Both the position numbers and the translations under genes were made by a program. Shown piece by piece: positions 1-10,310 of a DNA stretch of 48,049 nt; the first letter of the stretch is position 1, and each line of letters starts with the position of its first letter. A model generated the notes under the pieces. The model ran no database searches. It was given only the letters and a program-made list of their open reading frames with translations, and was not told the DNA's origin. The stretch is from assembly GCA_903884005.1 (NCBI GenBank), contig CAISDA010000029.1, positions 1 to 48,049 on the forward strand, written 5' to 3'. This DNA is from an uncultured Ignavibacteriota bacterium. GTDB lineage: Bacteria; Bacteroidota; Ignavibacteria; UBA10030; UBA8401.

Positions 1-84
1 CATCGGTCGATGAGTGTGCTCATCGCGGCTATGGATCAAGAGGTCATGAAACTAAATCTTGTTTCTAAAATTAACGCAGCGTAA
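1..84 (+). CDS. Partial 3' end of an unidentified gene
   Basis: Frame 1 is open from the first base of the window to a TAA at 82-84 and encodes 27 residues ending in KINAA. It would be the tail of a gene starting before the window. The stretch is too short to recognise or to prove coding. It is followed by 84 bp of noncoding sequence before the next start. The assignment rests only on an open frame at the window edge. Confidence 0.3.
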   Translation, partial: HRSMSVLIAAMDQEVMKLNLVSKINAA

Positions 85-168
85 CTTGTCGGATCAGTTG
101 CACGACGCCTGTCGAGTTTCAACAAAGTCTGGGACAATTTCCGAATCGGTTCTAAAAAAAGGTGATAT

Positions 169-3100
169 ATGCTGAATAGAATCCATAAAATAATAGTATT
201 GCTAACATTAATGGCGTTGCCATTAATGTCGCAGATTGCGCTAGTGAACGAAGATTATCAATCAGGTCACTATCGGTTGCATTTTAATAATCTAGGCTAT
301 GTATATAATTTTCAACAAAACAATGGGAAACGGATCATTCGTTTTTTGATCCCTTACGATGAAGGTCGGGAAGCATCACCAATCTTACCACGGAAGGATT
401 TATTTATTGCTCTCCCGCCGAACAGTCGCTCACCAATAAAATTCGGAATTTTGGCGCAAAATGTTATTCCCAATGTAATACCAGAATTGACTCCCGCTAT
501 CCGATATCCGTATGATAGCTTGGTATCCTATAAAAAAGTATTCGGGGAACCTGCAATCAAGCCGATTAATTCAAGCTATTATAAATTCAATGGATATTTA
601 TGGATCGGCGGAAATTATTGTGCACATGTAACAATATTTCCATATCTCTATGATGAACAGCAGAATCAGATAAATGAACTGAAAGAATTTCAAATCGATT
701 TGGACGTAGTATCGGATCCTGTAAATATTTCTAGCCGCCGTATTTTAACCTCTGCGAGCGATTTAATTGTTAATTCAGATTATGCGGCAAATTGGAAGTC
801 GGCGCAGCCGGGTACTCGTATTGCCCAGACGGATTCATGGATAGACTATTCGCAAGAGTATTTAAAAATAGGGATAGCGCTTGACGGAATTTATAGGCTT
901 ACATATTCAGATTTAAAAAATTATGGCGTTCCTGTCGGCACAATTAATCCAAGAGCGTTGAAATTATTTTTGAAGGGGAATGAGATCCCTATTTTTGTTT
1001 CTGGAGAAAGTGGAAATGTATTTAGCCCAGGAAATTACATTGAATTCCTCGGACGGAGAAATTATGGTGACTCCAAATATCGTGAAGTGGCGGAGTATGG
1101 GACGCCGTATCGTGAATATCTCAATCCTTACTCTGATACTACAGTATATTGGTTGAGTTGGAGTGGCGGATTTGGGAAAAGAGTCGACACGACAGTTGTC
1201 GTTGCCACGGCGCCAAATGATACGACTCGATACTATGATGAACTAGTTCACCAGGAATTAAATTATTATTGGGATTATTCGTTAAGCGGCGGAGATGTTC
1301 GGAAAAATTATCCAGACATTGTAGAAAATAAGACATGGAATGAGGGCCATTTTGATCTCGGGACTGCTTCCAAGCAATTTTTCATTACTAATCTCTATCC
1401 CAATAAGCCAGCAAAAGCATTTGCCAAATTACAAGATTATTCCTCAAATATCGACCTGAATGCACACAATTTGGCGTTATCAATCAATTCAAACGCGACT
1501 CGGTATGATTCTGGTTTCACAAATAAATATCAAGTTAAGACACTTGCTGCCTCATTTCTCTCTGCATTACTTGCAAATGGCATAAACACCATTAATATTA
1601 CTTCGTATCCAACTCAGAATACTATTAATTCCGTGACACGGGATTGGTGGGAACTGGAATATCCTCGTGCTCTTATAACCGATACGGATTCATTGACGTT
1701 TGCCTACCGAAGTAATCTTATGCCAACAATTTCTCGGTATAGCATAGAAGGTGTTAAAAATATCCAATACTCGCTGTATAGATTTATTTGGAATGACAGT
1801 TCTGTAATAAAGATCACGAATTATGTATTGAACAATGGGACAATTCAATTTAACGATACACTCGCTGCAGGGCGAACATATTTTCTTATGGGTGAATATA
1901 AAATATCGACTCCCATAATTTATTATAAAAAAAAGTTTGTCAATCTCCGCAACTCATCTACGCAAGCAGAGTATATTGCCATCACTCATCCATATTTTAA
2001 AACAAGTGCAACAAATTATATATCCTTCATTTCGTCGGCATACAATATATCGACGAAATTAATCGATGTTTATGACATATATGATGAGTTTAATTATGGA
2101 TTTTTAGCGGCTGAACCGATCCGTGAATTTTTACGAGCGGCCAACCAGAACTGGCAAACGCCGAAACCAAAATATGTGTTTCTTATTGGGAAAGCTTCTT
2201 ATGATTTTTATTCCAACAAAACACGGTATTTTGGTGCACCGGCAATAACTGATTTTGTCCCCTCCTATGGAAATCCGGTCAGCGACGTATGGTACACGAT
2301 TTGGGATAGTACAGGCGCAATGATACCGCAAATGGACATTGGCCGAATTCCTGCCAAAAATATTGATGAGTTCCAATCATATTTTTCGAAGCATCAAAAA
2401 TATGTCGCCAAAGGATTCGACGATTGGAATAAGCATTATATATTCTTTTCGGGAGGCGATTTCACCGATACGGTTCAGCTTGCTCAATCGAAGTCCGTTA
2501 ATGATGCTGTCATCAATAATTTTGTTGCCGTTCCTCCAGTTGGAGGTATCATTACGAACTTTTATAAGACTGCGAATCCTGTCACAAATTTTGGTCCATA
2601 TTCCGCAGCGTATATTAAAGCTGCCATCGATGAGGGAGGTGTCTTCATCTCATACATAGGGCATAGCGGCACGCAAACCTGGGATAACAGTATTACTGAA
2701 GTTGGTCAGCTGGCAAATATACGCGACAGGAATCCGTTAATCACAGACTTTGGATGTTCGACGGGGAAATTCGCCGAACCGGATGTTTTGTCTTTCTCCG
2801 AATTGGCGACAAATGATTTTAAAGGACAGGCAATAGCATATATTGGAAACTCGTCTCTCGGTTTTACAACGACGGCATATTCGTTTCCTCAGGTATTCTA
2901 TAAAAAACTGCTTCTGGATACGTCAGTCTCCATTGGTGAAACGCATCGACTTGCAAAAGTTGACTATTTGACTCAATACGGTGTATCGAGTGTCTTTGGA
3001 TTATTCACTTTGACTAACACATTGATTGGTGATCCGATCGTTAAACTGCCAATCCCATCAAAACCAAATTTTTCGGTGTTGAACACCACACTTGTAACCA

Positions 3101-6100
3101 CGCCGTCTCATCCCACCGAACAGACTGACACAGTAAGCATTGAAATGGAGTATAATAATTATGGGAAGGTCACAAGAGATTCAGTGGATATACAGATCAA
3201 TGATGAATATCTGTCGAAGATTATCTACTCGCATATCGTCAGGCGAAAAATTCCCCTGTTTACAGATTCCATAACTGTCGGCATTCCGATACATATGATG
3301 CCGGGGAAGCATACACTGACAGTAAAGATCGATCCATTCAACAGCATCGATGAAATTACGAAAAGCGACAACATATTCACATCGACGATTGTGGTTGCCA
3401 GCAGCAACACGCGAAACCTGACTCTCTCGCAGATATCAAACCAGACTTCGGGAGAACTAACCTTCCTTAATCCCTCCGCAAAAACTTCGGATTCTAAGTT
3501 CATTATTGAAACGAGTTCAAATAGTTCATATTCTCCCAGCCAGGTATACCAAGTCCCGTTTGATACGTTCTCTACAAAATTTAAGTTCGATGCATCCTTG
3601 TTTGGCAAAAGATTCTGGATGAGGACAAAAAATGAGGCTCAAAATATTGAAGGGCTGACATATTCATATTTTTACGGTGCAAAAACAAATTACTTGATCA
3701 ACGACAGTATTTCATTCTCGAGGGTCGCATCGGTTAACATGAAACCGTTTGTGAGTACAATTATTTTAGATACCACAAATATTATTTTTTCTGCGATATC
3801 GGCTGGCTTCAGCGACGGACGCACTGTTCTAATAACGAAAAATGGGGAAAATTTTATTCCGACAAACACGCTCAGAGGACATCATGTTGTGCTTTTCGAT
3901 GCCGCAACATATGAGTATGCCGGTTATTTCAAATTCGATGTATTGTCCGGAGGTAATGAAATTGCACGATATAAAGCATTCTTTGATACGCTGACATCAA
4001 AATACATTGTTATCATCGCCATATGCGATGAAGGAGCCAGCAATCTCGATGGGCAATTAAAAAATGATATCAAAGGGCTGGGCAGCAAATTCATCGACAG
4101 CGTCGTATTCAGAGGGTCGTGGGCCATCATCGGCCGGAAGGGGGCAGCCACAGGGTCCGTGTCCGAAAGATACAGTGAGCCATTTGCGGGTCGTATCCAA
4201 GTGGACAGTACCGTTCAAATCCCATATTCAAACGGCACATTTGAAACAGAACAGATCGGCCCCGTCTCCGCATGGAGGAATGCTGAAATTCGCTATGCAA
4301 AGCCGCCGGGCGGTACGATTAATATTTCGATCCTCGGCATCAAAGCGAATAATTTCGCCGATACGCTGAAGAGCGCTGCACTCATCGATACTTCGATCGA
4401 TATTTCCGCGGTCAATGCGCAGATATATCCGACGATAAAAATAGTCGGTGCACTTGGCCGTGCATCGGGGCAGGTTGCTCCTTCGATCAATTCGATTGCC
4501 GTAAATTACGACCAACTTGCCGAGCTTGGAACGAATTATCAAGTTGTGCATGCGCATCTCTACGACAATGCAGGGCAAGGGAAAGAACTCTCGGCAGGGG
4601 ATTCGGTGCTGCAGGGCGAAAAAGTATTGCTTACGTACCGCGTCTATAATGCCGGGGGAGTGGTTGCAAAAAAAATCGGTATTCAGGCCGGTGCCGTGTG
4701 GGACAACAATAATACCGAATCAATTGCCAGCACAGTCATCGATTCCCTCCCGCCCCTGTCTTATAAACAGCTCTCCGCCGTCTACAACACATCGCTCGGC
4801 TCGGGGCGCAGATCTCTGCGAATAACGATCGATCCTGATACACTTATTCGGGAATTATTCAAGGACAATAATATTTATGCGTTCCCGATTTATGTGAAAA
4901 AAGACAGCTTGAAGCCGCTGCTCCCGAATCTGACGATCACTCCGAAAAATATTTACCCATTGATGTCGCCTGTCACGGATGAAAAGGACACCACACTGTT
5001 TGCCATTGTCTATGGCAATACTGGAGCGTTCATCAGCGACAGTATTACGATCTCAATCAGACAATTTTATAAGGATGTGAATATTGCATCATGGACTACC
5101 AGACGGAAATATCCGCCGGAAATGGATACAATTATTTTAAGCGTGCCGATATTGAAGAGAGCGGGAGAACACCAGCTACAGGTCGAGATAGATCCGGTCG
5201 GGCTCATTGTCGAATCGACAAAAGCAGATAATATCGCCAGCGCATATTTCACAGTTGTCACAACAGATTTCAAAATACTCCAGCCGACATCGTTGAGTAC
5301 AAGTAATTTTTCAAAGTTGGTTTTTCTGAATCCGACGAGTGCTGTGAGCATCACCTCAAAGGTAGCCGACCTTGAGCTTGACACGCTTGTAAATTTTTCA
5401 ACGGCCAGGAAGGCCCAATTGCCGATGCAGGAGTTTACAACTTCTTTTGATATCAGCTCGCTTAAAAATTCAAATCGTTATTACTGGCGCATTAAACAGG
5501 AACAGAGCGGAAAAGACTGGTCGACGGGATCGTTCTATCTGGGCGAATTGGCAACATATAGTATTGGCCAGAACGATTCAACGGCCTGGAATAGTAATGT
5601 GTATGTGCACACAGCCGCCAGCACTTCCGGCGTTCAGATTGCCGATACGCGGACAACAATTAAAGCTGTTTCTGCTGGATTCAGTGACGGACGCACGGGA
5701 AGCATTGTAGTCAATGGGATTAATGTTCTTGCCCCCATTTTCGGAACCGGGCATAATCTTATTGTTGTTGATACGAGCACAAACGCTGTTGTAGCACGGA
5801 AGAGGTTTGACATTTCGAATAGCGCCGGTGATTCCGATTCACTGACACAATTTATTGGATCGGTCTCTTCCGGGTTTATCGTGGGCGATGTTGTGGTAGA
5901 TGAGGGATCGAATAACCTGACAGCGTCGGCCCGCAATGCACTGAAAACAATCGGCAGCATGTATATTGATAAACTGACGTGGCGCGATTCATGGGCGATC
6001 ATTGGGCGGAAGGGAGCTGCAATCGGAAGCGTATCCGAAACTTATGTCCCGCAGTTCGGAGGAACTGCTGTTGCCGAAACGACGTTAGTTAAAAAAGAAT

Positions 6101-7365
6101 TTAACGGAACGACAGTGACACAGGTATTCGGACCGCTCGCGAATGTGTCAGCATTTTCGATGACCGGTAACATCCCCGTCGGGACGAGCGTTCAGACGAC
6201 GTTCATCGGCACACGATTGAATAATGTAGTTGACACTATGGTCTTAACAAGCGGGAAAACCCTTTCGAATGCAGGTATACATAATTCTGCGATCTACACC
6301 GGAGCGAAAATTATTTTTTCACTCCAGACGTCCGGGCCGGTAAGTCCCGTTATATCCGGTTGGAAGCTTACGGTGCTGCCACCCAATGAACTCGCCGTAT
6401 CTGAACAGACAACATCTATCAACCGTTCGCAAGTAATGGAAGGAGAACCGATCTACTTTATAGGAAAAATATTTAATGTCAGCGCGGCGCCTGCTGACAG
6501 CGTGACAGTGCAGTTATCCGCGAACGAGGGTGGCTTCGAAAAAATTCTGAAAAAGCAAAAATATGCGGTCATTCCTGGATTTGATTCTGTCGCCTTTACT
6601 TATACATACTCAAGTAAAGGTAAAACGGGGAATTTCGCTTTCACTCTGAAGGTCGATCCAGCCGACAGTCTGTTAGAATTATCAAAGGACAATAACATCG
6701 TATCCGTTCCATATACAGTTCAATCAGATACCGTCCATCCTCAAATTCAGCTTGCCGTTGATGGGGATCAGGTGCTGGACGGCGACTACGTTAGGCAGCA
6801 GCCGGATATCACCATCCGATATTCCGACAATAATCCGACGGTGATCACTTCAGCCGACACAGCCAATTTTAAAATACGGCTCAACAATTATCCGGTCTAT
6901 TTTCTTTCGGGAGTGGCCGAATTGATCACTTCGATGTCACCTGGACAAGCACAACTGAAGTGGACTCCCACGCTGCCGAAAGGCGAAAACTTCATTCAGG
7001 TCTATGCGAATGACGTCACCGGAAATTCTTCGGATACCACGACACTGTATGTGAATGTATCAACCGAATTCATGTTGCAGGATATTTACAATATTCCGAA
7101 CCCATTTGCAGGATCGACACATTTTACGTTCAACATGCTCAGTCCTGTGGTTCCAGATGAAGTGTCGATCAAAATATTTACCGTCGCAGGACGGCTGATC
7201 CATGACATTCCCATTGTGTGCAAAATTGGCTTCAACAAAATATACTGGGATGGCCGCGACAGGGACGGAGATGAAATAGCGAACGGCGTGTATTTTTACA
7301 AGATCATAGTGAAGCAGGGTGATAAGCAGACGAGCGCGATTGGGAAGCTTGTTAAAATGAAATAG
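169..7365 (+). CDS. Giant secreted gingipain-like C25 cysteine protease with two ILEI/FAM3-like domains, CARDB repeats and a T9SS-type C-terminus
   Basis: This 2398-residue protein begins with a signal peptide (residues 1-22) and a PorU/gingipain-like N-terminal beta region. The peptidase C25 domain spans about 598-960, with catalytic candidates His832 in IGHSG and Cys863 in DFGCSTG. Four CARDB-type Ig domains follow at about 962-1078, 1451-1577, 1584-1700 and 2073-2185. Two domains resembling the ILEI/PANDER (FAM3) fold lie at about 1209-1335 and 1833-1959; each ends in a W-centred motif (RGSWAIIGRKGA and RDSWAIIGRKGA). The C-terminus (2300-2398) has NIPNPFAGST and GVYFYKI, a variant T9SS/FlgD-like sorting domain. 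AAAGGTGAT before the ATG supports the start. It is twice the usual PorU length, so it is more likely a secreted surface protease than the T9SS sortase itself. Codon use is AT-rich. Confidence 0.85.
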   Translation: MLNRIHKIIVLLTLMALPLMSQIALVNEDYQSGHYRLHFNNLGYVYNFQQNNGKRIIRFLIPYDEGREASPILPRKDLFIALPPNSRSPIKFGILAQNVIPNVIPELTPAIRYPYDSLVSYKKVFGEPAIKPINSSYYKFNGYLWIGGNYCAHVTIFPYLYDEQQNQINELKEFQIDLDVVSDPVNISSRRILTSASDLIVNSDYAANWKSAQPGTRIAQTDSWIDYSQEYLKIGIALDGIYRLTYSDLKNYGVPVGTINPRALKLFLKGNEIPIFVSGESGNVFSPGNYIEFLGRRNYGDSKYREVAEYGTPYREYLNPYSDTTVYWLSWSGGFGKRVDTTVVVATAPNDTTRYYDELVHQELNYYWDYSLSGGDVRKNYPDIVENKTWNEGHFDLGTASKQFFITNLYPNKPAKAFAKLQDYSSNIDLNAHNLALSINSNATRYDSGFTNKYQVKTLAASFLSALLANGINTINITSYPTQNTINSVTRDWWELEYPRALITDTDSLTFAYRSNLMPTISRYSIEGVKNIQYSLYRFIWNDSSVIKITNYVLNNGTIQFNDTLAAGRTYFLMGEYKISTPIIYYKKKFVNLRNSSTQAEYIAITHPYFKTSATNYISFISSAYNISTKLIDVYDIYDEFNYGFLAAEPIREFLRAANQNWQTPKPKYVFLIGKASYDFYSNKTRYFGAPAITDFVPSYGNPVSDVWYTIWDSTGAMIPQMDIGRIPAKNIDEFQSYFSKHQKYVAKGFDDWNKHYIFFSGGDFTDTVQLAQSKSVNDAVINNFVAVPPVGGIITNFYKTANPVTNFGPYSAAYIKAAIDEGGVFISYIGHSGTQTWDNSITEVGQLANIRDRNPLITDFGCSTGKFAEPDVLSFSELATNDFKGQAIAYIGNSSLGFTTTAYSFPQVFYKKLLLDTSVSIGETHRLAKVDYLTQYGVSSVFGLFTLTNTLIGDPIVKLPIPSKPNFSVLNTTLVTTPSHPTEQTDTVSIEMEYNNYGKVTRDSVDIQINDEYLSKIIYSHIVRRKIPLFTDSITVGIPIHMMPGKHTLTVKIDPFNSIDEITKSDNIFTSTIVVASSNTRNLTLSQISNQTSGELTFLNPSAKTSDSKFIIETSSNSSYSPSQVYQVPFDTFSTKFKFDASLFGKRFWMRTKNEAQNIEGLTYSYFYGAKTNYLINDSISFSRVASVNMKPFVSTIILDTTNIIFSAISAGFSDGRTVLITKNGENFIPTNTLRGHHVVLFDAATYEYAGYFKFDVLSGGNEIARYKAFFDTLTSKYIVIIAICDEGASNLDGQLKNDIKGLGSKFIDSVVFRGSWAIIGRKGAATGSVSERYSEPFAGRIQVDSTVQIPYSNGTFETEQIGPVSAWRNAEIRYAKPPGGTINISILGIKANNFADTLKSAALIDTSIDISAVNAQIYPTIKIVGALGRASGQVAPSINSIAVNYDQLAELGTNYQVVHAHLYDNAGQGKELSAGDSVLQGEKVLLTYRVYNAGGVVAKKIGIQAGAVWDNNNTESIASTVIDSLPPLSYKQLSAVYNTSLGSGRRSLRITIDPDTLIRELFKDNNIYAFPIYVKKDSLKPLLPNLTITPKNIYPLMSPVTDEKDTTLFAIVYGNTGAFISDSITISIRQFYKDVNIASWTTRRKYPPEMDTIILSVPILKRAGEHQLQVEIDPVGLIVESTKADNIASAYFTVVTTDFKILQPTSLSTSNFSKLVFLNPTSAVSITSKVADLELDTLVNFSTARKAQLPMQEFTTSFDISSLKNSNRYYWRIKQEQSGKDWSTGSFYLGELATYSIGQNDSTAWNSNVYVHTAASTSGVQIADTRTTIKAVSAGFSDGRTGSIVVNGINVLAPIFGTGHNLIVVDTSTNAVVARKRFDISNSAGDSDSLTQFIGSVSSGFIVGDVVVDEGSNNLTASARNALKTIGSMYIDKLTWRDSWAIIGRKGAAIGSVSETYVPQFGGTAVAETTLVKKEFNGTTVTQVFGPLANVSAFSMTGNIPVGTSVQTTFIGTRLNNVVDTMVLTSGKTLSNAGIHNSAIYTGAKIIFSLQTSGPVSPVISGWKLTVLPPNELAVSEQTTSINRSQVMEGEPIYFIGKIFNVSAAPADSVTVQLSANEGGFEKILKKQKYAVIPGFDSVAFTYTYSSKGKTGNFAFTLKVDPADSLLELSKDNNIVSVPYTVQSDTVHPQIQLAVDGDQVLDGDYVRQQPDITIRYSDNNPTVITSADTANFKIRLNNYPVYFLSGVAELITSMSPGQAQLKWTPTLPKGENFIQVYANDVTGNSSDTTTLYVNVSTEFMLQDIYNIPNPFAGSTHFTFNMLSPVVPDEVSIKIFTVAGRLIHDIPIVCKIGFNKIYWDGRDRDGDEIANGVYFYKIIVKQGDKQTSAIGKLVKMK

Positions 7366-7418
7366 CATGTTGTGAATAATTCAAATGCCGGCTTTTTGGC
7401 CGATGGAGCGTGAGTGTT

Positions 7419-8420
7419 ATGACGAAGTTCTCGAGGAAGATTAGGAATTATATCATTACAGGTGTTTTGAAATTTTCTTTTATGCTAAAATTAAAGAGGA
7501 TCCCCGTATTACCCAACGTCATCGATCTTGAGCCGACAAATTTATGCAACTTGAAATGTTCACATTGTCCGAATCCGTATTGGGTGAGGAAAAAGAAGAA
7601 TTTACGTTTGGATCAATTTGAATATATCGTTCGACAATTGCCAAATCTCATGTATATCAAATTACAGGGTATTGGTGAACCTTTTTTAAATCCAGAATTA
7701 TTTGAGATGATAAGAAAAGCTGAAGATTTCGGTATAGATGTGGGGTTGACAACGAATGGAATGGTATATAACGATAAAATCCGAGATGGAATGCAGAAAA
7801 TCAAAAAAATGAAAATCACTGTTAGCGTTGATGCGTTGTCGAATGACGTGGTGCAAATATTGAGACGTGGAAGCCACATCGATACGTTAAAAAAAAATAT
7901 TGCTTCGCTTAGAGAGGACAGTAAATTTACATGCAACGATTTTTCTTTTTGGTCGGTAATTACAAAAGACAATATTCATGGACTTCTATCGATCATTATG
8001 TTTGGGAAAAGTGTCGATGTCAATTCTATTTCTTTCCAGATGTTTTTAAATGATTGGTCCAGTGAACAAATTAAGAATATCATTGTCGACCAAAAGATTG
8101 AAGATATATACGATTATCAATCGGAAATTGAAGAAGCGAAGATAATGGCAAATGAAAATAAAGTTCAACTTAATGTTGTGACACAGAATTACTATACCCG
8201 AAATAACAAGTGCATTTGGCCGTACACGAGAATATTCATAGATGTGGATGGAAATGTTGTCCCTTGCTGTATAATATCTGATGCAGCTGTAATTACAATG
8301 GGGAACGTTTTTGAACAACCCTTGCAGGAAATATGGAACTCTGAAAAATACATTCAATTTCGAGAAGATATAAAGACTCATAATTTAAGAGACTATTGTA
8401 AAAATTGTTATTCAGAGTAA
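7419..8420 (+). CDS. Radical SAM/SPASM domain protein
   Basis: The enzyme should bind a 4Fe-4S cluster and cleave S-adenosylmethionine to start radical chemistry. The cluster motif CNLKCSHC (CxxxCxxC) lies near residues 43-50 from the ATG, followed by GIGEPFLNPE. A C-terminal SPASM-type region with CIWPY, VPCC and CKNC can bind auxiliary clusters. SPASM proteins often modify peptides or sugars; the substrate here is unknown. A GTG at 7410 is also in frame, but GGAG at 7405-7408 is one base from it and ten from the ATG at 7419, so the ATG is preferred. The gene is AT-rich like the protease gene 53 bases upstream, and the two may have been acquired together. Confidence 0.85.
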   Translation: MTKFSRKIRNYIITGVLKFSFMLKLKRIPVLPNVIDLEPTNLCNLKCSHCPNPYWVRKKKNLRLDQFEYIVRQLPNLMYIKLQGIGEPFLNPELFEMIRKAEDFGIDVGLTTNGMVYNDKIRDGMQKIKKMKITVSVDALSNDVVQILRRGSHIDTLKKNIASLREDSKFTCNDFSFWSVITKDNIHGLLSIIMFGKSVDVNSISFQMFLNDWSSEQIKNIIVDQKIEDIYDYQSEIEEAKIMANENKVQLNVVTQNYYTRNNKCIWPYTRIFIDVDGNVVPCCIISDAAVITMGNVFEQPLQEIWNSEKYIQFREDIKTHNLRDYCKNCYSE

Positions 8421-8472
8421 TTGTGAAGTGGAATAGGACAAGCGCCCGTTTATCAACCTCTATACATATACT

Positions 8473-10245
8473 ATGCACATGAAAAAATATGTACTCTTCG
8501 TATTCTCGTTGTTCATCACTCCATCACTATTTTTAGCGCAGAATACAAACGATTGGCAGACCTACTACGAAAAGAGCAACTACCTCAGGACTCCGCGGTA
8601 TGCGGAAACGATCGAGTACTGCAAGCGGCTTGCGGCGGCATCGCCGTGGGTGCATTATGCGTCGTTCGGGAAGAGCCCCCAGGGGCGCGACCTGCCGCTG
8701 GTGATCATATCCAACGACCGGGCGTTCACTCCCGCTGGGGCGGCGAAGACGAAGAAAGCGGTCATCCTCATCCAGAGCGGCATACACGCGGGCGAAATCG
8801 ACGGCAAGGACGCGTCTCTGATGCTCATGCGCGACATCGCGATCACGAAAACGAAAGCGAGGCTCCTCGATCATGCGATCATTTTGTTCGTTCCCATCTT
8901 CAGTGTGGACGGGCATGAACGCTGGTCAAAATACAACCGCATCAACCAGGACGGACCGGAGGAAATGGGCTGGCGAGTGACGGCGAACAATTTGAATCTT
9001 AACAGGGATTATATGAAGGCCGACGCGCCGGAGATGCGCGCGATGCTCGAGCTCTTCGCTGCTTGGCTTCCGGATTTTTATGTGGATTGCCACGTGACCG
9101 ACGGCATCGATTTTCAATACAATGTGACGTTCGCTACGGAAGTCTTTCAGAACATCGATCCGGATGTCGCGAAATGGATCGCCGGAACGTATGTTCCGGA
9201 AATGACGTCACAGGTCGAGCAGTCGGGGAATTTAATTGCTCCATATATGGGGATGAGGGAGGACAATGATCTCTCAAAAGGTTTTAATTTCGGGGCTGCA
9301 ACTCCCAGGTTCTCAACCGGCTATGGCGCGGCTCAGAACAGACCGTCGCTGCTTATCGAAACACACGTCTATAAATCGTATAAGACCCGTGTGACAGCGA
9401 CATACGACGTGTTGAATGCGACGATCGGCATCGTTAATACAAATGCCGACGCGCTTCGAGCGCTAGTGCGCCGGGCGGATGAACGGACAACAGCAGCCGC
9501 AAGTGCCGGTACATACATACCCCTGCAATTTTCGATGTCCGATCAATCGGAGCCGATCATTTTTCGAGGATGGAAAACAACGCGTGCCGTGAGCCCGGTG
9601 ACAGGCGAGATGATGACGTACTATTCGCACGATACGGCGAATGTGACCGTGCCGTATTTTGATCACCCCATCGTTACGGATTCGGTGCGATTGCCGGCGT
9701 ATTATCTCATCCCGCAGGAGTGGTCGCACGTTATCGACGTGCTGCGGTATCATCATATTGCCATGCGTCGATTGAAAGCGGCCGTCACTCTGCCGATAGA
9801 AACCTACCAATTATCCGAGCCGGCTTGGAGCAATAAGCCGTATGAAGGGCGCCACACGGTGAATTTCAAAACAACGCCGGTCAGGCAAGACCGGACGTTC
9901 GAGACCGGAACATACATCGTTCCCACCGGGCAGCGGACTGCAAAAATCATCGCCTACCTGCTGGAGCCGAAAGGTCCGGACTCATTTGTGTCGTGGGGAT
10001 GTTTCGACGCGATATTCGAGCACAAGGAGTATTTTGAGGACGGGGTGATGGAAGCGATGGCGAAACACATGATGGAAAAGGACCCGTCGCTTCAGTATGA
10101 ATTCGAGACCAAAATTAAAACCGATTCCTCGTTTGCGAAAAATGCCCACGAGCGTTTGAACTTCTTCTATATACGAACGCCATACGCAGACAGGTCCATC
10201 GGCATGTACCCCATTGTACGATATTCGGGAAAACTGCGATTATAG
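8473..10245 (+). CDS. Secreted M14-family zinc carboxypeptidase
   Basis: The 590-residue protein has a signal peptide ending near FLAQ (residues 19-23). The M14 domain shows zinc ligands His105 and Glu108 in HAGEIDGKD and His207 in DCHVTDG. NLNRDYMKAD lies between them, and the likely catalytic glutamate is Glu296 in LLIETH. The family hydrolyses C-terminal peptide bonds or peptidoglycan stem peptides; the substrate cannot be read here. The roughly 280-residue C-terminal extension is of unknown role. There is no T9SS sorting domain, so it is probably periplasmic. Another ATG at 8479 (MKKYVLF) gives a more typical signal-peptide start. No Shine-Dalgarno is seen. The base composition rises in GC from about here onward. 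Confidence 0.88.
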   Translation: MHMKKYVLFVFSLFITPSLFLAQNTNDWQTYYEKSNYLRTPRYAETIEYCKRLAAASPWVHYASFGKSPQGRDLPLVIISNDRAFTPAGAAKTKKAVILIQSGIHAGEIDGKDASLMLMRDIAITKTKARLLDHAIILFVPIFSVDGHERWSKYNRINQDGPEEMGWRVTANNLNLNRDYMKADAPEMRAMLELFAAWLPDFYVDCHVTDGIDFQYNVTFATEVFQNIDPDVAKWIAGTYVPEMTSQVEQSGNLIAPYMGMREDNDLSKGFNFGAATPRFSTGYGAAQNRPSLLIETHVYKSYKTRVTATYDVLNATIGIVNTNADALRALVRRADERTTAAASAGTYIPLQFSMSDQSEPIIFRGWKTTRAVSPVTGEMMTYYSHDTANVTVPYFDHPIVTDSVRLPAYYLIPQEWSHVIDVLRYHHIAMRRLKAAVTLPIETYQLSEPAWSNKPYEGRHTVNFKTTPVRQDRTFETGTYIVPTGQRTAKIIAYLLEPKGPDSFVSWGCFDAIFEHKEYFEDGVMEAMAKHMMEKDPSLQYEFETKIKTDSSFAKNAHERLNFFYIRTPYADRSIGMYPIVRYSGKLRL

Positions 10246-10274
10246 ATTTCAGGAATCTTCCAACATAGTTTCTA

Positions 10275-10303
10275 TTGACTAGACGTACCAAATTAGGTAC
10301 ATT
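10275..10303 (+). promoter_or_regulatory. Promoter and probable operator of the toxin-antitoxin pair
   Basis: TTGACT (10275-10280) and TACATT (10298-10303) are separated by 17 bp, a good sigma-70-type match. Between them lies a perfect inverted repeat, GTACC-N6-GGTAC (10285-10300), followed by TTGTACA. The repeat overlaps the -10 edge, where antitoxin binding would block transcription. The toxin ATG at 10311 lies only about 8 bases after the -10, so the mRNA would be leaderless or nearly so. Confidence 0.6.
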
Positions 10304-10310
10304 GTACATC

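Noticed and set aside
169-7365. Calling the giant protease the T9SS sortase PorU
   Set aside because: The C25 domain and N-terminal region resemble PorU, but the length, CARDB/ILEI modules and own sorting-type C-terminus fit a secreted C25 protease better. No other por/spr genes are present to support PorU.
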